In this document: piece after piece, positions 1 through 8,500 of the stretch
Layout of the letters: every line of letters starts with the position of its first letter
Position numbering within the stretch: the first letter of the stretch is position 1
Assembly: GCA_030840645.1 (NCBI GenBank)
Contig: JAVEEC010000026.1
Location: forward strand, 1-64,000
DNA length: 64,000 nt
Direction of reading: 5' to 3'
Source: Frankiaceae bacterium
GTDB lineage: Bacteria > Actinomycetota > Actinomycetes > BP-191
The notes under the pieces: generated by a model
What the model was told of the DNA's origin: nothing
The model's input: only the letters and a program-made list of their open reading frames with translations
The model's database searches: none
Program-made: the position numbers and the translations under genes

Positions 1-618
1 CTCGGCGCGCACCGGGTCGCCGTCGCCGGTGGCGAGGTAGCCCTCGTTGAAGACGAGGAACAGTACGGCCAGCACGCCGCCGAGCCGCTCGGGGAGGTCG
101 GCGGCCTCGGGCACCCGGTAGGGCACCTTCGCCGCCGCGATCTTCTTCTTCACCCGAGTGATCCGCTGCGCCATCGTGGTCTCGGGGACGAGGAACGCCT
201 GCGCGATCTCAGCCACCGTCAGCCCACCGAGGAGGCGGAGCGTCAGCGCGATCCGCGCCTCCGGCGCGAGCGCCGGGTGGCAGCAGGTGAACAGCAGCCG
301 CAGTCGGTCGTCCTCGACCGGTCCGGTGTGCTCGTGGGGCGTGTCGTCGTGGTACATGAAGGCCGCCAGGTGCTTCGCGTCGCGCTGCTTCTCGCGGCGG
401 ATCCGGTCGATCGCGCGGTTGCCCGCGGTGGTGGTGAGCCAGCCGCCGGGGTTGGGAGGTACGCCGGACTCCGGCCACTTCTCCAACGCGGCCATGAGCG
501 CCTCACCCGCCGCCTCCTCGGCGATGTCGATGTCACCGAAGCGGCGGACGAGTGAGGCGATCAGGCGGCCGTACTCCTCGCGGAAGACCCGCTCGACGGC
601 CGCCGTTCCGCCCTGCAT
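1..618 (-). CDS. ECF-type RNA polymerase sigma factor (ECF42/SigJ-like), 3' end outside window
   Basis: This is a 206-codon open frame running off the left edge, so the C-terminus is missing. The frame starts at the ATG read leftwards from 618 (MQGGTAAVERVFREEYGR) and shows sigma region 2 (AIDRIRREKQRD) and region 4 (LTLRLLGGLTVAEIAQAFLV followed by ETTMAQRITRVKKKI). It then enters the long C-terminal extension typical of this group (VLYLVFNEGYLA). Such factors direct core polymerase to a small set of promoters. The frame is open further upstream into the preceding YCII gene, so a slightly earlier start is possible. ECF42 factors are known to be encoded beside DGPF/YCII proteins, and that is the arrangement here, 26 nt downstream. 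No anti-sigma gene is visible. Confidence 0.9.
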   Translation of the reverse strand, partial: MQGGTAAVERVFREEYGRLIASLVRRFGDIDIAEEAAGEALMAALEKWPESGVPPNPGGWLTTTAGNRAIDRIRREKQRDAKHLAAFMYHDDTPHEHTGPVEDDRLRLLFTCCHPALAPEARIALTLRLLGGLTVAEIAQAFLVPETTMAQRITRVKKKIAAAKVPYRVPEAADLPERLGGVLAVLFLVFNEGYLATGDGDPVRAE

Positions 619-644
619 CGCGATCAGTCGTCGTTCGGGCCGGC

Positions 645-1007
645 TCAGGCGAGGCCGTCGAACGGACGGACCTCGACCTTGCCCCGGCACGCCTTGGAGC
701 CCTCGGCCGCGAGCTTGAGCGCCACGTCGAGGTCGGGCGCGTCGATGACCCAGAAACCGCCGATGACCTCCTTGGTCTCGAGGTACGGGCCGTCGGTCAT
801 CACCGGCGTCTCACCCTGGCCGTCGACGACGGTCGCGGTCGACGCCGACTGAAGCCCACCGGCGAAGACCCAGTAGCCATCGGCGCGCAGCTTGTCGTTG
901 AAGGCGCCGGTCGCGGCGAACGCCTCCTCCATCTCCTCCTTGGAGCCGTAGTTGCCGTACTCGTCCATCTCGGCGGGGCCGTGCACGGTCATCAAGTAGT
1001 GCGTCAT
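645..1007 (-). CDS. YCII/DGPF-domain protein
   Basis: A 120-residue YCII-related protein (MTHYLMTVHGPAEMDEYGNY). It has the DGPF-like motif at residues 72-75 (DGPY) followed by ETKEVIGGFWVIDAPDLD, the hallmark of the family. The start is set by GAGGAG seven bases upstream of the ATG. It is a small cytosolic ferredoxin-like alpha-beta protein. The family's biochemical role is unsettled, but members are genetically tied to ECF42 sigma factors and have been proposed to tune them. It is the first gene of a two-gene leftward operon with the sigma gene and is preceded by a putative ECF promoter at 1058-1085. Confidence 0.9.
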   Translation of the reverse strand: MTHYLMTVHGPAEMDEYGNYGSKEEMEEAFAATGAFNDKLRADGYWVFAGGLQSASTATVVDGQGETPVMTDGPYLETKEVIGGFWVIDAPDLDVALKLAAEGSKACRGKVEVRPFDGLA

Positions 1008-1057
1008 CGCACTTCTCCTCAGTTCCGGGCGGTCCCGATGACCGCCTGCTACTCCCA

Positions 1058-1085
1058 CCACGAACGGCATCCCGCCGATACGACA
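1058..1085 (-). promoter_or_regulatory. Putative ECF42-dependent promoter of the YCII-sigma operon
   Basis: Read leftwards, this block is TGTCG, then a T, then ATC, nine variable bases, then GCCGTTCGTGG. The same pattern with identical spacing lies on the other strand at 1124-1151. It ends 50 nt before the YCII start codon. TGTCG resembles the -35 reported for ECF42 promoters, and CGTTC would sit at -10. The assignment to this sigma factor is inference. Confidence 0.55.
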
Positions 1086-1123
1086 ACCTGCCACAGAAGT
1101 CTCGCGATCGGGTTCTCGCGACC

Positions 1124-1151
1124 TGTCGGATCCGTACGCGGCCGTTCGTGG
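1124..1151 (+). promoter_or_regulatory. Putative ECF42-dependent promoter of the DUF6069-like gene
   Basis: TGTCG, a G, ATC, nine variable bases, GCCGTTCGTGG: the counterpart of the motif at 1058-1085, in the opposite direction. It ends 52 nt before the ATG at 1204, almost the same distance as its twin from the YCII gene. This suggests both divergent units answer to the same sigma factor. Confidence 0.55.
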
Positions 1152-1203
1152 AGGGGCATGCGCGGGTCGCATCGGGCACCCCGCGGAGGGAACGGAGCGC
1201 GAC

Positions 1204-1635
1204 ATGTCCACCACCATGCAGATCCCCACCCGTACGACCCCCGGCGCGCCGACGCCCGCGGCCGAGCGGCAGCCGGTATGGAGGCACGGAGTCGCCGCTG
1301 CCGTCGTGGCCTCGGTCGCCACGACCGTCCTTGCGGCGACCGCGTCGGCCGCCGGCGTCTCGTTCGCGGGCAGCACGGGCGCGAGCATCCCGATCGCCGG
1401 GTTCGCGCAACTGACGCTGGTCTTCTCGCTCCTCGGCGTCGGCATCGCCGCCGTCATGGCGCGTAAGGCGCGACGGCCGCGGGCCACGTTCGTGCGGACA
1501 GTGGTCACCCTGACCGCGCTGTCCTTCGTCCCGGATCTCACGTTCGGATTCGATGCCGGCTCCGCCGCCACCCTGATCATGCTGCACACCGTCGCCGCGG
1601 CGATCGTGGTTCCGACCCTGGCGAGGCGGCTCTAG
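1204..1635 (+). CDS. DUF6069-like four-helix membrane protein
   Basis: A 143-residue integral membrane protein. After a cytosolic, Pro/Thr-rich N-terminus come four predicted helices, roughly at residues 29-50, 60-82, 97-112 and 117-138 (for example GFAQLTLVFSLLGVGIAAV and AATLIMLHTVAAAIVVPTL). The pattern and length match the DUF6069 family, which often sits near small ECF sigma genes in actinomycetes. The start is supported by GGAGGGAACGGAG upstream of the ATG. It is transcribed divergently from the YCII-sigma operon and has a matching promoter motif, so it may be a regulon member. Its biochemical function is unknown. Confidence 0.8.
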   Translation: MSTTMQIPTRTTPGAPTPAAERQPVWRHGVAAAVVASVATTVLAATASAAGVSFAGSTGASIPIAGFAQLTLVFSLLGVGIAAVMARKARRPRATFVRTVVTLTALSFVPDLTFGFDAGSAATLIMLHTVAAAIVVPTLARRL

Positions 1636-1649
1636 CGGTACCGCGCCCA

Positions 1650-1668
1650 GGGTCTTGCGGCAACACCT
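1650..1668 (+). promoter_or_regulatory. Rifamycin-associated element (RAE)-like site upstream of rph
   Basis: The 19-bp stretch GGGTCTTGCGGCAACACCT carries the core CTTGCGGCAA, which as I recall it is the conserved centre of the RAE found upstream of rifamycin-inactivating genes in actinomycetes. It lies 43 nt before the chosen rph start. The outer arms are imperfect, so only the core supports the call. TTGCGG within it could double as a -35, with CAGAAT near 1680-1685 as a weak -10. Confidence 0.6.
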
Positions 1669-1711
1669 CGATGGTGCCGCAGAATCGGGCACCATGGGAA
1701 GAGGTCATCGC

Positions 1712-4303
1712 GTGGACACCGACGTGCTGGATCTCCGGGAGATCGACCAGACCCAGGTCGCGCTCGTCGGCGGCAAGGGCGCGCACCTGGGCGAGCTTTC
1801 GCGGATCGAAGGCATCCGCGTGCCGGCCGGGTTCTGCGTCACGACGGAGGCGTTCCGGCGGGTCATGGCGCAAGCGACGTCGATCGGCGACCGGCTCGAG
1901 CGGCTGTCGCAACTGCGCCCGGACGCCCACCAGGCGATTCGCGCGCTCAGCGCGGAGATCCGACGGAGCCTCGAAGCAGTCGTCATCCCCGACGATCTCG
2001 CGGTAACGATCACCTCGTCGCTCGCACGGCTCGGCGAGCGAGCCGCCTGCGCCGTCCGATCCAGCGCAACGGCGGAGGACCTGCCGGGAGCCTCCTTCGC
2101 GGGCCAGCACGACACGTACCTGAACGTCGTCGGGCCGGCTGCGGTCCTCCAGCACGTCAGCCGGTGCTGGGCCTCGCTGTTCACCGAGCGGGCCGTGACC
2201 TACCGGCTGCGGAACGGCTTCGACCACCGGCAGGTCGGCATGGCCGTGGTCGTCCAGCAGATGGTCTTCGCGCAGGTGGCCGGCGTCCTGTTCACAGCCG
2301 ACCCCGTCACCTCGAACCGCAAGGTCGCGACGATCGAGGCCAGCTTCGGCCTCGGCGAGGCCCTGGTCTCGGGCCGGGTGAACGCGGACGTCTACACGGT
2401 GCGGGACGACGAAGTCGTCGGTACAACGGTCGGCTCGAAACGGCTTGCCGTCCACGCCTCGCCGGCAGGCGGAACGAGGGAGGAGCCGATCGAGCCGGAG
2501 CGGCAGGAGCAGCCGGCGTTGACGGATACGCAGGTGGTGCGGCTCGCGCAGTTGGGCCGGCAGATCGAAGCGCACTTCGGCTGCCCGCAGGACATCGAAT
2601 GGTGCCTGGTCGACGACGACTTCCAGATCGTCCAGAGCAGGCCGATCACCACGCTGTTCCCGATCCCCGCGGCCGGCGACCGAGACAATCACGTCTACGT
2701 CTCCGTCGGTCATCAGCAGATGATGACCGACGCCATGAAGCCCCTGGGGCTCTCCTTCTGGAAGCTGACCGCGGGCCCGCCGATGCACGAGGCCGGTGGC
2801 CGGCTGTTCGTCGACGTCACCCAGCGCCTCGCGTCGCCGACGACCCGCGCCGGCCTCCTGGAGCTCATCGGGAGGTCCGAGCCGCTGGTCCGGGACGCCC
2901 TGCAGACGGTCCTCGACCGTGGCGACTTCATTCCGTCCCTTCCGGACGACGGTCCCGCCCCGCCACTGGCAAGTGAGCCCGACCCGATCGAGACGGACCC
3001 GGCGATCGTCACCGAGCTCATCGAGCGCAACCAGGCATCCGTCGCCGCACTGAGACGCGACATCAGCACGAAGTCAGGACCTGGGCTGTTCGACTTCGTC
3101 CTGGCCGACATCCAGGAGCTCAAGCGGCTGCTGTTCGATCCGCGGAGCCATCAGGTGTTCATGTCGGCGATGGAAGCGACGTGGTGGCTCAACGAGCAGC
3201 TGCACGCGTGGCTGGGAGAGAAGAACGCCGCCGACACGCTCACCCGGTCCGTCCCGCACAACGTCACCTCCGAGATGGGGCTCGCCCTCCTCGACGTCGC
3301 CGACGTCATCCGCGCCCATCCAGAGGTTGCGGCCTTCCTCGAACGTGTCGAGGACGACGAGTTCCTGGACGAGCTCGACAAGCTCGAAGGGGGAGCAGAG
3401 GCGCGCGACGCCATTCGCGCCTTCCTCGACACGTACGGCATGCGCTGCGTCGGCGAGATCGACATCACCAGGCCGCGTTGGAGCGAACGCCCCACCACGC
3501 TCCTGCCGGTGATCCTCGGCAACGTCAGGAACTTCGAGCCGGGCGCCGGCGCGCGCCGCTTCGAGCAAGGGCGGCGGGAGGCGTGGGAGAAGGAACAGGA
3601 CTTGCTGGAGCGGTTGCGGGCCCTGCCGGACGGGGACCGGAAGGCCGAGGAGACCAAGCGGATGATCGACCTCGTCCGGACCTTCATCGGGTACCGCGAG
3701 TATCCGAAGTACGGCATGGTCAGTCGCTACTTCGTGTACAAGCAGGCCCTACTGGACGAGGCCGAGCGCCTGGTCCACGCCGACGTGCTTCGTGAGAAGG
3801 AAGACATCTTCTTCCTGACGTTCCAAGAGCTGCACGACGTCGCGCGCACGAACCAGGTCGACGACGATCTCATCGGCCGGCGCAGGGCCGCGTTCAGGTC
3901 GTATCAGGCGCTCACGCCACCCCGGGTGCTCACCTCGGACGGGGAGACCGTCGCCGGTGCGTACCGGCGCGACGACGTGCCGACTGGTGCGCTGGTCGGC
4001 CTGGCGGTCTCTGCCGGGACCGTCGAAGGGCGGGCCCGCGTCGTCCTGGACATGGCGCGGGCCGATCTCGATCCCGGCGACATCCTGGTCACGGCGCACA
4101 CGGACCCCAGCTGGTCGCCCCTGTTCGTCGCGGTCACGGGCCTTGTCACAGAGGTCGGGGGCCTGATGACCCACGGCGCGGTGATCGCGCGGGAGTACGG
4201 CCTGCCCGCCGTCGTGGGGGTGGAACATGCCACGCGGCTGATCCGGGACGGGCAGCGGATCCGCGTGAACGGAACGGACGGGTACGTGGAGATCCTGCCC
4301 TAG
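1712..4303 (+). CDS. rph: Rifampin phosphotransferase
   Basis: An 863-residue PEP-synthase-like enzyme that inactivates rifamycins by ATP-dependent phosphorylation of the ansa chain. The N-terminal ATP-grasp-type domain (about residues 1-315) includes GGKGAHLGELSRIEG and VRSSATAEDLPGASFAGQHD. The central rifamycin-binding domain begins after QSRPITTLFP. The C-terminal swivelling His domain carries the phosphotransfer histidine at about residue 821 in GGLMTHGAVIAREYG, equivalent to His825 of the Listeria enzyme. Length and near full-length similarity to Rph leave little doubt over ordinary PEP synthase. I prefer the GTG at 1712 because AGAGG lies seven bases upstream; an in-frame ATG at 1694 would add six residues. 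The RAE-like site upstream suggests induction by rifamycins. Confidence 0.95.
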   Translation: MDTDVLDLREIDQTQVALVGGKGAHLGELSRIEGIRVPAGFCVTTEAFRRVMAQATSIGDRLERLSQLRPDAHQAIRALSAEIRRSLEAVVIPDDLAVTITSSLARLGERAACAVRSSATAEDLPGASFAGQHDTYLNVVGPAAVLQHVSRCWASLFTERAVTYRLRNGFDHRQVGMAVVVQQMVFAQVAGVLFTADPVTSNRKVATIEASFGLGEALVSGRVNADVYTVRDDEVVGTTVGSKRLAVHASPAGGTREEPIEPERQEQPALTDTQVVRLAQLGRQIEAHFGCPQDIEWCLVDDDFQIVQSRPITTLFPIPAAGDRDNHVYVSVGHQQMMTDAMKPLGLSFWKLTAGPPMHEAGGRLFVDVTQRLASPTTRAGLLELIGRSEPLVRDALQTVLDRGDFIPSLPDDGPAPPLASEPDPIETDPAIVTELIERNQASVAALRRDISTKSGPGLFDFVLADIQELKRLLFDPRSHQVFMSAMEATWWLNEQLHAWLGEKNAADTLTRSVPHNVTSEMGLALLDVADVIRAHPEVAAFLERVEDDEFLDELDKLEGGAEARDAIRAFLDTYGMRCVGEIDITRPRWSERPTTLLPVILGNVRNFEPGAGARRFEQGRREAWEKEQDLLERLRALPDGDRKAEETKRMIDLVRTFIGYREYPKYGMVSRYFVYKQALLDEAERLVHADVLREKEDIFFLTFQELHDVARTNQVDDDLIGRRRAAFRSYQALTPPRVLTSDGETVAGAYRRDDVPTGALVGLAVSAGTVEGRARVVLDMARADLDPGDILVTAHTDPSWSPLFVAVTGLVTEVGGLMTHGAVIAREYGLPAVVGVEHATRLIRDGQRIRVNGTDGYVEILP

Positions 4304-4313
4304 GGTTGACGAC

Positions 4314-4751
4314 ATGACGATCCTGCGGATGGACAACGTCAGCATCGTTGTCGACGACCTCGAAGCCGCTGTCGCGTTCTTCGTCGAGCTCGGTCTGGAG
4401 CCGGAGGGCGAGGCGACGGTCGAGGGACCGTGGGTGGACCGCATCGTCGGACTCGACGGTGTTCGAACCGACATCGCCATGGTGCGGACTCCGGACGGCC
4501 ATGGCCGGCTGGAGCTGACGAAGTTCCACACGCCGAAGGCGGTCGGCGGGCAGCCGAACGCACCGGCGAACATGCTGGGCATCCGTCGCATCATGTTCGC
4601 CGTCGACGACATCGAGGAGGTCCTCGGCCGCCTGCGCGCCCACGGCGCCGAGCTTCTCGGCGAGGTGGTGCAGTACGAGGACAGCTACCGGCTCTGCTAT
4701 GTCCGCGGCCCCGAAGGCATTCTCGTCGCGCTGGCCGAGCCGCTCAGCTGA
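4314..4751 (+). CDS. VOC-fold (glyoxalase/bleomycin-resistance-like) protein
   Basis: A 145-residue vicinal-oxygen-chelate protein made of two beta-alpha-beta-beta-beta modules: residues 5-65 (DNVSIVVDDLEAAVAFFVEL) and 85-142 (IRRIMFAVDDIEEVLGRLRAHG). Possible metal or substrate ligands are His62 (in GHGRLELTKF) and the Glu near the C-terminus (PEGILVALAEPL). Substrate cannot be assigned, since the family covers isomerases, dioxygenases and drug-binding proteins. It starts 10 nt after rph with a weak ribosome binding site, so it is probably co-transcribed. A link to antibiotic resistance is only suggested by that position. Confidence 0.85.
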   Translation: MTILRMDNVSIVVDDLEAAVAFFVELGLEPEGEATVEGPWVDRIVGLDGVRTDIAMVRTPDGHGRLELTKFHTPKAVGGQPNAPANMLGIRRIMFAVDDIEEVLGRLRAHGAELLGEVVQYEDSYRLCYVRGPEGILVALAEPLS

Positions 4752-5213
4752 CGCGTTGGAAGCGGGTCGACCACGACGACAACAACCCCGAACATCGACA
4801 TCGACGACAGCACGCCCCGACCGTGCGTCGGCACGACCAGCCCCGCGTCCTCGGCGTCAACAATGGACGTGATCGTCTGGCTCAAGGCGACCTCGACGCT
4901 CGCCGTCCGGCAGCAGTTGTGTCCGTCGCCGGCGATGCTGAGCCTGGCGGGCTGGATGACGCGAGGTCGGTCGACTGAGCGCCACGCCGACTGCCGTCGG
5001 TCACCCCGGAGTCCGCCCTCGGTCGTCCTGTCCCGCTGCGACCGGGCGCGGCCCGCTGGCCCCGTCTCCTGTCGAGACGGGCTCTCGGCGCTGGCGGAGG
5101 GATGGCAAACCAGACAAGTAGCGCCGCAACGCGACGACATTGAGAAGGACCGGGCAGTGCACCTGACGTGCTCAGACGGCATCCGGCGACACCAGCCGGC
5201 ACCGCCAGGATCG

Positions 5214-5257
5214 CGCTGGTAATCGGCAGGTTCCCGGTTCGAGTCCGGGCGTCGGCT
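5214..5257 (+). pseudogene. tRNA-Thr(GGT) 3'-half fragment, likely attachment-site scar
   Basis: The bases read as the anticodon loop CTGGTAA, the variable region, a perfect T-arm (CCCGGTTCGAGTCCGGG) and the acceptor 3' strand GCGTCGGCT. Upstream sequence does not supply the partner strands GCCGACG or the D-arm, so this is not a working tRNA. A copied tRNA 3' end is the usual footprint of a tyrosine-integrase element, and here it borders the RHS locus. No integrase gene is seen. Confidence 0.6.
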
Positions 5258-5381
5258 TTCGTTCCGCACCATAGGGCTACGCGGGGGCTGCCGGCGGCGG
5301 CCGAACCACCGCGCAACGTCGGTCTCTGACTCTGCGCGCGCGGGTACCACAGGGATCCCGCTCATGTGCGAGTTCAGAACC

Positions 5382-5415
5382 AGGTGACCCGCATCGCTCT
5401 GGGCGATAGTCACCT
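5382..5415. repeat. Inverted repeat upstream of the RHS gene
   Basis: Perfect 7-bp arms AGGTGAC (5382-5388) and GTCACCT (5409-5415), separated by 20 bases, about 93 nt before the RHS start codon. It could be an operator; there is no direct evidence. Confidence 0.35.
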
Positions 5416-5507
5416 ACCGTCGTGCAAATGACGCACATTCGCCATGGAGCCGACGATGTGAGGTGGGGTTGGCTAGCCGAACGTGCCAATTCACCGGGGA
5501 GTCAAGC

Positions 5508-8500
5508 GTGTCTGTTCGGCGTTGTGTTGCTGTCCTCGTCGCCTCTGCGGTCATCAGCGGTGGTGCTTCGGTACTGCCCGCGCTGACCGCGCCGGTATCC
5601 GCCGCCGACGTCGCGGAACCTACCGTCGGCGTTACCGGGGCCACCGCGCCCGCCGCCGACGGGCCCACTCTTCCGGCTCGGGGGCCTCGACAAGCATTGC
5701 CGGCGGCGCCTAACGCAAGCGTTGAGGCGTCGCTCCCGGACGCGCCACCGGCGCGCGCGGTGCCACTTGGTCTCAAGCCCGAACAACTGCTGGCGACGAC
5801 GGACGACCCGGACTGGCCGGTCGTCGCGAACCACGGCACCGTCGTCGTGCGCTTCGGCAACAACGCGAACCGACTAGTGGAACTGGCGATGCCCGAGGGC
5901 CGAGTAGTGATCTCTGCGCGCACGCCGTTGACTATCAACACCCCGCGCATCGACGCCAACACCGTCGTCTTCGACGACGTGGCGCCGGACACCGACCTGC
6001 GTTTCGACGTCGGCGACCTCGGCGTCACGCAGCGTCTCATCCTCAAGAGCCCGCACGCGCTGCGCGCCATCTCGCTCTTCGTCGCGGACCCCGATGGCGC
6101 TTTGCTCGGCCTGAGCGACGACGGTCAGGGTTCCTACGAGCTCGGCTCCGGGGATCAGACCCGCTTGGAGGTAACCCGCGCGTACGCGTACGAATCGGCG
6201 GCCGGAGGCACCGGCGTGCGCAAGGAGCCGGACAGCGCCCACCAGACGGTGACGGCCGAAGTCGGCGGGTACGTCGTTCGAAGCTCGGTCGACGAGCAGT
6301 GGCTCGACAACCATCAGTTCCCCGTGGAACTCGATCCTGACTATGCCGTCGCGCTCCCTGGTACCACTGCCGGCGGTCGTTACAACCCGATGACCTCGGT
6401 GCGGATGCTCGACACGCGAACTGGCCTTGGGCAGACCAGTGCGGCCGACGTGCCGGCGCAGGGGTCCGTGTCCGTCGTCGTCACGGGGCGCCTCGGCGTC
6501 CCGGCCACGGGCGTCGCGGCGGTGGTCGTCGACGTCGTCGCCGTAGCACCGTCCGCATCCGGCTCGATGGTCGTCTATCCGTCAGGCATCGCGACGCCGA
6601 GCGCCTCGACGCTGTCGTTCGTATCGGGTCAAGGCATGAGCAACACCGCGATCGTCAAGGTCGGCACGAACGGCTCGGTGACTCTTTTCAACCGCACATC
6701 GGTCGGGGTCGACATGGTCCTCGACGTCCAAGGCTGGTTCTCGACGACGGTCGACAACGGGTCAGGCGGGATGCTGCGGCTCGGAACACCGACGCGCATT
6801 CTCGACACCCGGCAAGTCGGCGGTCAGATCACGGCCGCAGCGACACGAAACGTCGCCATCGCCGGAGCCGGCTGGTTGCCGACGAACGCGGCCGACATCT
6901 CCTCCCTCGTGGTGAATGTCACCGCGGTGAATCCGAGCACCGAGACGTACCTGACGGTCTGGGCCTCTGGCGTGAGCCGACCAGTCAGTACGCTCAATGC
7001 AGCGAGCACGTTCAGCCAACTTGTCACGACCAAGATCGGGTCCAACGGTGCGATCAGCATCTACAACGCCGCTGGCTCTGTTGATGTGCTCGTTGAGATC
7101 ATCGGTTACTACACGCCGCAAGGGTCCTCGGGGTTCCAGCCATACACGGCGCTGAATCCGCAGCGCATCTTCAGCACGATCACCGGTGGCGGGAGCCCGT
7201 CCATGACGACGCCGCTGTCGAACGGCGGCTCCGTCAACGTCAAGGTCTTCGGTTGGGGTGGCATCCCGACCAGCGGGGTCGCGGCGGTTGCCCTCAATGT
7301 CATAACGCAGAACTCGACGTCGAACGGCTGGGTGAACGTCTACGACCATGACTTTCCCGAGCCACCCGGGATCTCAACCATTCAAACATCTACCTCCGGT
7401 ACGAGGCAGCAGTTGGTCATCGTCCAGCCGGCCGCCGACGGCACGGTCACGATCAAGTCGCACACCGCCTCCATCAACATCTCGATTGACAGTCAAGGCT
7501 GGTTCGCGTTGCCCAGGTACGCGCCGACGGCAACGTGGCAGCTGGTCGACGCGCCGCCTTCCGGGGCTCTGGGCTTCGCCACCGGCCAGTCGACCAAGCT
7601 CAAGCTGACCGTCACGAACAACGATCCGTCATCGTCCGTGAAAGTCGAAGCGGTGGTGCCGCCGCCGGCCGACGGAACTGTTTCGGTGCCGACGATGAAC
7701 GGGGCTGCGTGTCCGGCCGGCACGACCTGTGCGGCCTCCGACGTCGCAACGGTCACGGGAGCGCCGCTAGCCGCAGCCGGGACCGCGACGTTCGAGTTTC
7801 CCCTCACCGCGACGAGCGTCCGGGGGTGCGGGCCAACCAGAGTTCCGGCGGCAGCGGCGACCGTCGCGGCGGTCTACGCCGACGGCAACAAATACGTAAC
7901 CTCGCCGGCGTCCGACCTGCTCGTCCCTGCCTGCGAGGGTGGCCTCGGCTTCGAGGACTGGTGGTCGTACGACCGCCACGACACAAGCCCGGGGGGATCT
8001 GCGTCGGTCAACATGGGCAACGGCAACTTGGTCGTGCAGCAGACCGACTCGACGGCGATCCAGGCGCACGGCGACCTCGCGTTCGTGGCGCGACGCACCT
8101 ACAACAGCCAGGACAGCGGCGTGATCGGGCTGCCAGGAGCGATCGGCCGGGGATGGACGCTGAATCTCGGCGAGCTCTCGGCGACAGCGGGTGCCGTCGT
8201 GGGGGCAGGGCTGCAGGTGCCTTCACTCGAGGCGGCGAGCCGTGCTGGCGGTGTCGTGCTTGTTGACCGCGACGGCACCAAGCACCTGTTCCAGCCGGCT
8301 GTCGTCTCCCCGCTGCTCCTCGCCCCGGCCGGCGTTGTTCCCACGGGCCCGGGCGGTACCGCGAACGCGCTGTCGGCGCAGTCCATCACCGTCCCAACCG
8401 GGTACACGCACCTGTGCATCGATCAGCGATACACGGCTCCGGCGGGAGTGCACCTCTCGCTGTGGCGATACGTCGCGGTCACGGCCGGTGCCGGTGTCAC

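Larger units (their letters stand above)
4752..5507. other. Gene-poor accessory-region boundary
   Basis: No convincing coding frame on either strand. It holds the 3' half of a tRNA gene (5214-5257) and an inverted repeat (5382-5415) ahead of the large RHS gene. Open frames here lack ribosome binding sites, and one runs through the tRNA fragment. Confidence 0.5.

Noticed and set aside
5214-5257. A working tRNA-Thr gene
   Set aside because: No acceptor 5' strand, D-arm or matching anticodon 5' stem upstream; only the 3' half is present.
4697-5413. 238-residue leftward frame in the gap before the RHS gene
   Set aside because: It reads through the tRNA-Thr fragment in antisense, has no ribosome binding site and no recognisable domain.
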